A DNA stretch of 6,975 nt from Holosporaceae bacterium (lineage in GTDB: Bacteria; Pseudomonadota; Alphaproteobacteria; UBA3830), in contig JAISHN010000085.1 in NCBI GenBank assembly GCA_031262635.1, positions 1 to 6,975 on the forward strand, in the 5' to 3' direction. The notes beneath the pieces are model-generated. The model saw only the letters and a list, made by a program, of their open reading frames with translations. It was not told the origin of the DNA and made no database searches. The translations under genes and the position numbers were made by a program. Positions 6,351-6,975 of this stretch are shown piece by piece (position 1 is the stretch's first letter; each line of letters starts with the position of its first letter).

Positions 6351-6975
6351 TGCTTTGCCAGCTGGAAGGATCTCAGGCGATAGCCAGAGCCGTCGCTCTG
6401 TGTCGTCCGAAAGTGATTTGCGCGTATCCTATAACTCCTCAGACTCACATAGTCGAGGGAACCGGCGAGCTTGTTAGAAGCGGCGAGCTAGCCGATTGCG
6501 AATTCATCAACGTCGAGTCGGAAATGGCCGCGTTGAGCGTCGCCATCGGATCGCAAGCGGCGGGCGTTCGCAGTTACACGGCGACTTCCAGCCAAGGCCT
6601 CCTTTACATGATAGAAGCCGTTTACAATGCTTCTGGATTAGAATTGCCGATCGTAATGACGCTCGGAAACAGAGCTATTGGTTCGCCGATCAATATTTGG
6701 AATGATCACACGGACGCGATGGCGGTGAGAGACTCCGGTTGGATCATGCTTTTCGCCGAAACTAACCAAGAGGCGTTAGATCTTCATATACAGGCATTTA
6801 GAATTGCGGAAAAAACGAGATGTCCGGTTATGGTTTGCGTCGACGGATTTATTCTGACGCACGCCTACGAACAAGTCGAAATCCCGTCGCAAAAAGAAGT
6901 CGACGAGTTTTTACCGCCTTACGAGCCGAATATTAGTTTGGACGTAGACGATCCGATCGCGATTGGAACTATGGT
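6350..6975 (+). CDS. porA: pyruvate:ferredoxin oxidoreductase, alpha subunit (N-terminal part, runs off window)
   Basis: The first 208 codons are present. The alpha subunit carries the pyrimidine-binding half of the thiamine diphosphate site. Visible motifs are: the opening E-G-S-Q-A-I-A-R-A-V (6-15); Y-P-I-T-P-Q-T (26-32); N-V-E-S-E-M-A-A (54-61), the acidic residues facing the cofactor; T-A-T-S-S-Q-G-L (77-84); G-N-R-A-I-G (106-111), with the Arg that binds substrate in characterised enzymes; and D-G-F-I-L-T-H (165-171). The whole stretch reads like PorA of the four-subunit type and is intact. The ATG overlaps the gamma stop (TAATG), with AGAGGAGG (6338-6345) four bases upstream. The beta subunit gene would be expected just after the window. 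The gamma-then-alpha order lacks the delta gene that commonly sits between them. Distinction from 2-oxoisovalerate or 2-oxoglutarate enzymes is by overall resemblance, so substrate is less sure than family. Confidence 0.9.
   Translation, partial: MLCQLEGSQAIARAVALCRPKVICAYPITPQTHIVEGTGELVRSGELADCEFINVESEMAALSVAIGSQAAGVRSYTATSSQGLLYMIEAVYNASGLELPIVMTLGNRAIGSPINIWNDHTDAMAVRDSGWIMLFAETNQEALDLHIQAFRIAEKTRCPVMVCVDGFILTHAYEQVEIPSQKEVDEFLPPYEPNISLDVDDPIAIGTM

Noticed and set aside
6496..6705. A 69-codon plus-strand frame inside porA.
   Set aside because: It lies wholly within the well-supported porA frame, which carries the conserved motifs; its own product is Arg/His-rich with no recognisable domain.

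Overview
The window looks like a chromosomal core region of an anaerobic alphaproteobacterium. The alphaproteobacterial assignment is inference from protein wording. NusA carries a C-terminal pair of helix-hairpin-helix repeats and alphaproteobacteria-like stretches in its S1/KH core. IF-2 begins with the VRQSFSHGKSK element typical of that class. The anaerobic lifestyle is inferred from a pyruvate:ferredoxin oxidoreductase operon at the right end. No taxonomic marker such as rRNA is present. Base composition and codon choice (many TCG, GCG, GAC and AGA codons) look similar across all the complete genes.

Left part, minus strand (1-1118): recO (DNA recombination and repair) is read leftward from a TTG start. 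Overlapping its stop is a 58-codon remnant of pmbA/tldE, which encodes a subunit of the TldD/TldE metalloprotease. Only the first ~50 residues of a ~440-residue protein survive. Seventy bases beyond the remnant begins a same-strand gene for an Rpn-type PD-(D/E)XK nuclease/putative transposase, cut by the window edge. The pmbA break next to this mobile-type gene is the clearest sign of rearrangement here.

Divergent intergenic region (1119-1326): there is a good sigma70-like promoter for recO on the minus strand and another for nusA on the plus strand. The nusA leader holds two overlapping hairpins that cannot form together.

Centre, plus strand (1327-5679): nusA, infB and rbfA form a tight operon covering transcription elongation/termination, translation initiation and 30S maturation. 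Gaps are 25 and 2 bases. The usual partners rimP (before nusA), ylxR (between nusA and infB) and truB (after rbfA) are absent from their customary places.

Right part, plus strand (5811-6975): after a 131-base gap with a weak terminator-like stretch come the gamma and alpha subunit genes of a 2-oxoacid (probably pyruvate):ferredoxin oxidoreductase, overlapping by one base. The alpha gene runs off the window. No ferredoxin-like delta subunit gene lies between them. This enzyme makes acetyl-CoA and reduced ferredoxin in anaerobes.

I do not see a clearly new biological system. The items most worth a second look are the pmbA truncation beside the Rpn gene, the stripped-down nusA operon, the nusA leader structure and the delta-less start of the por operon.
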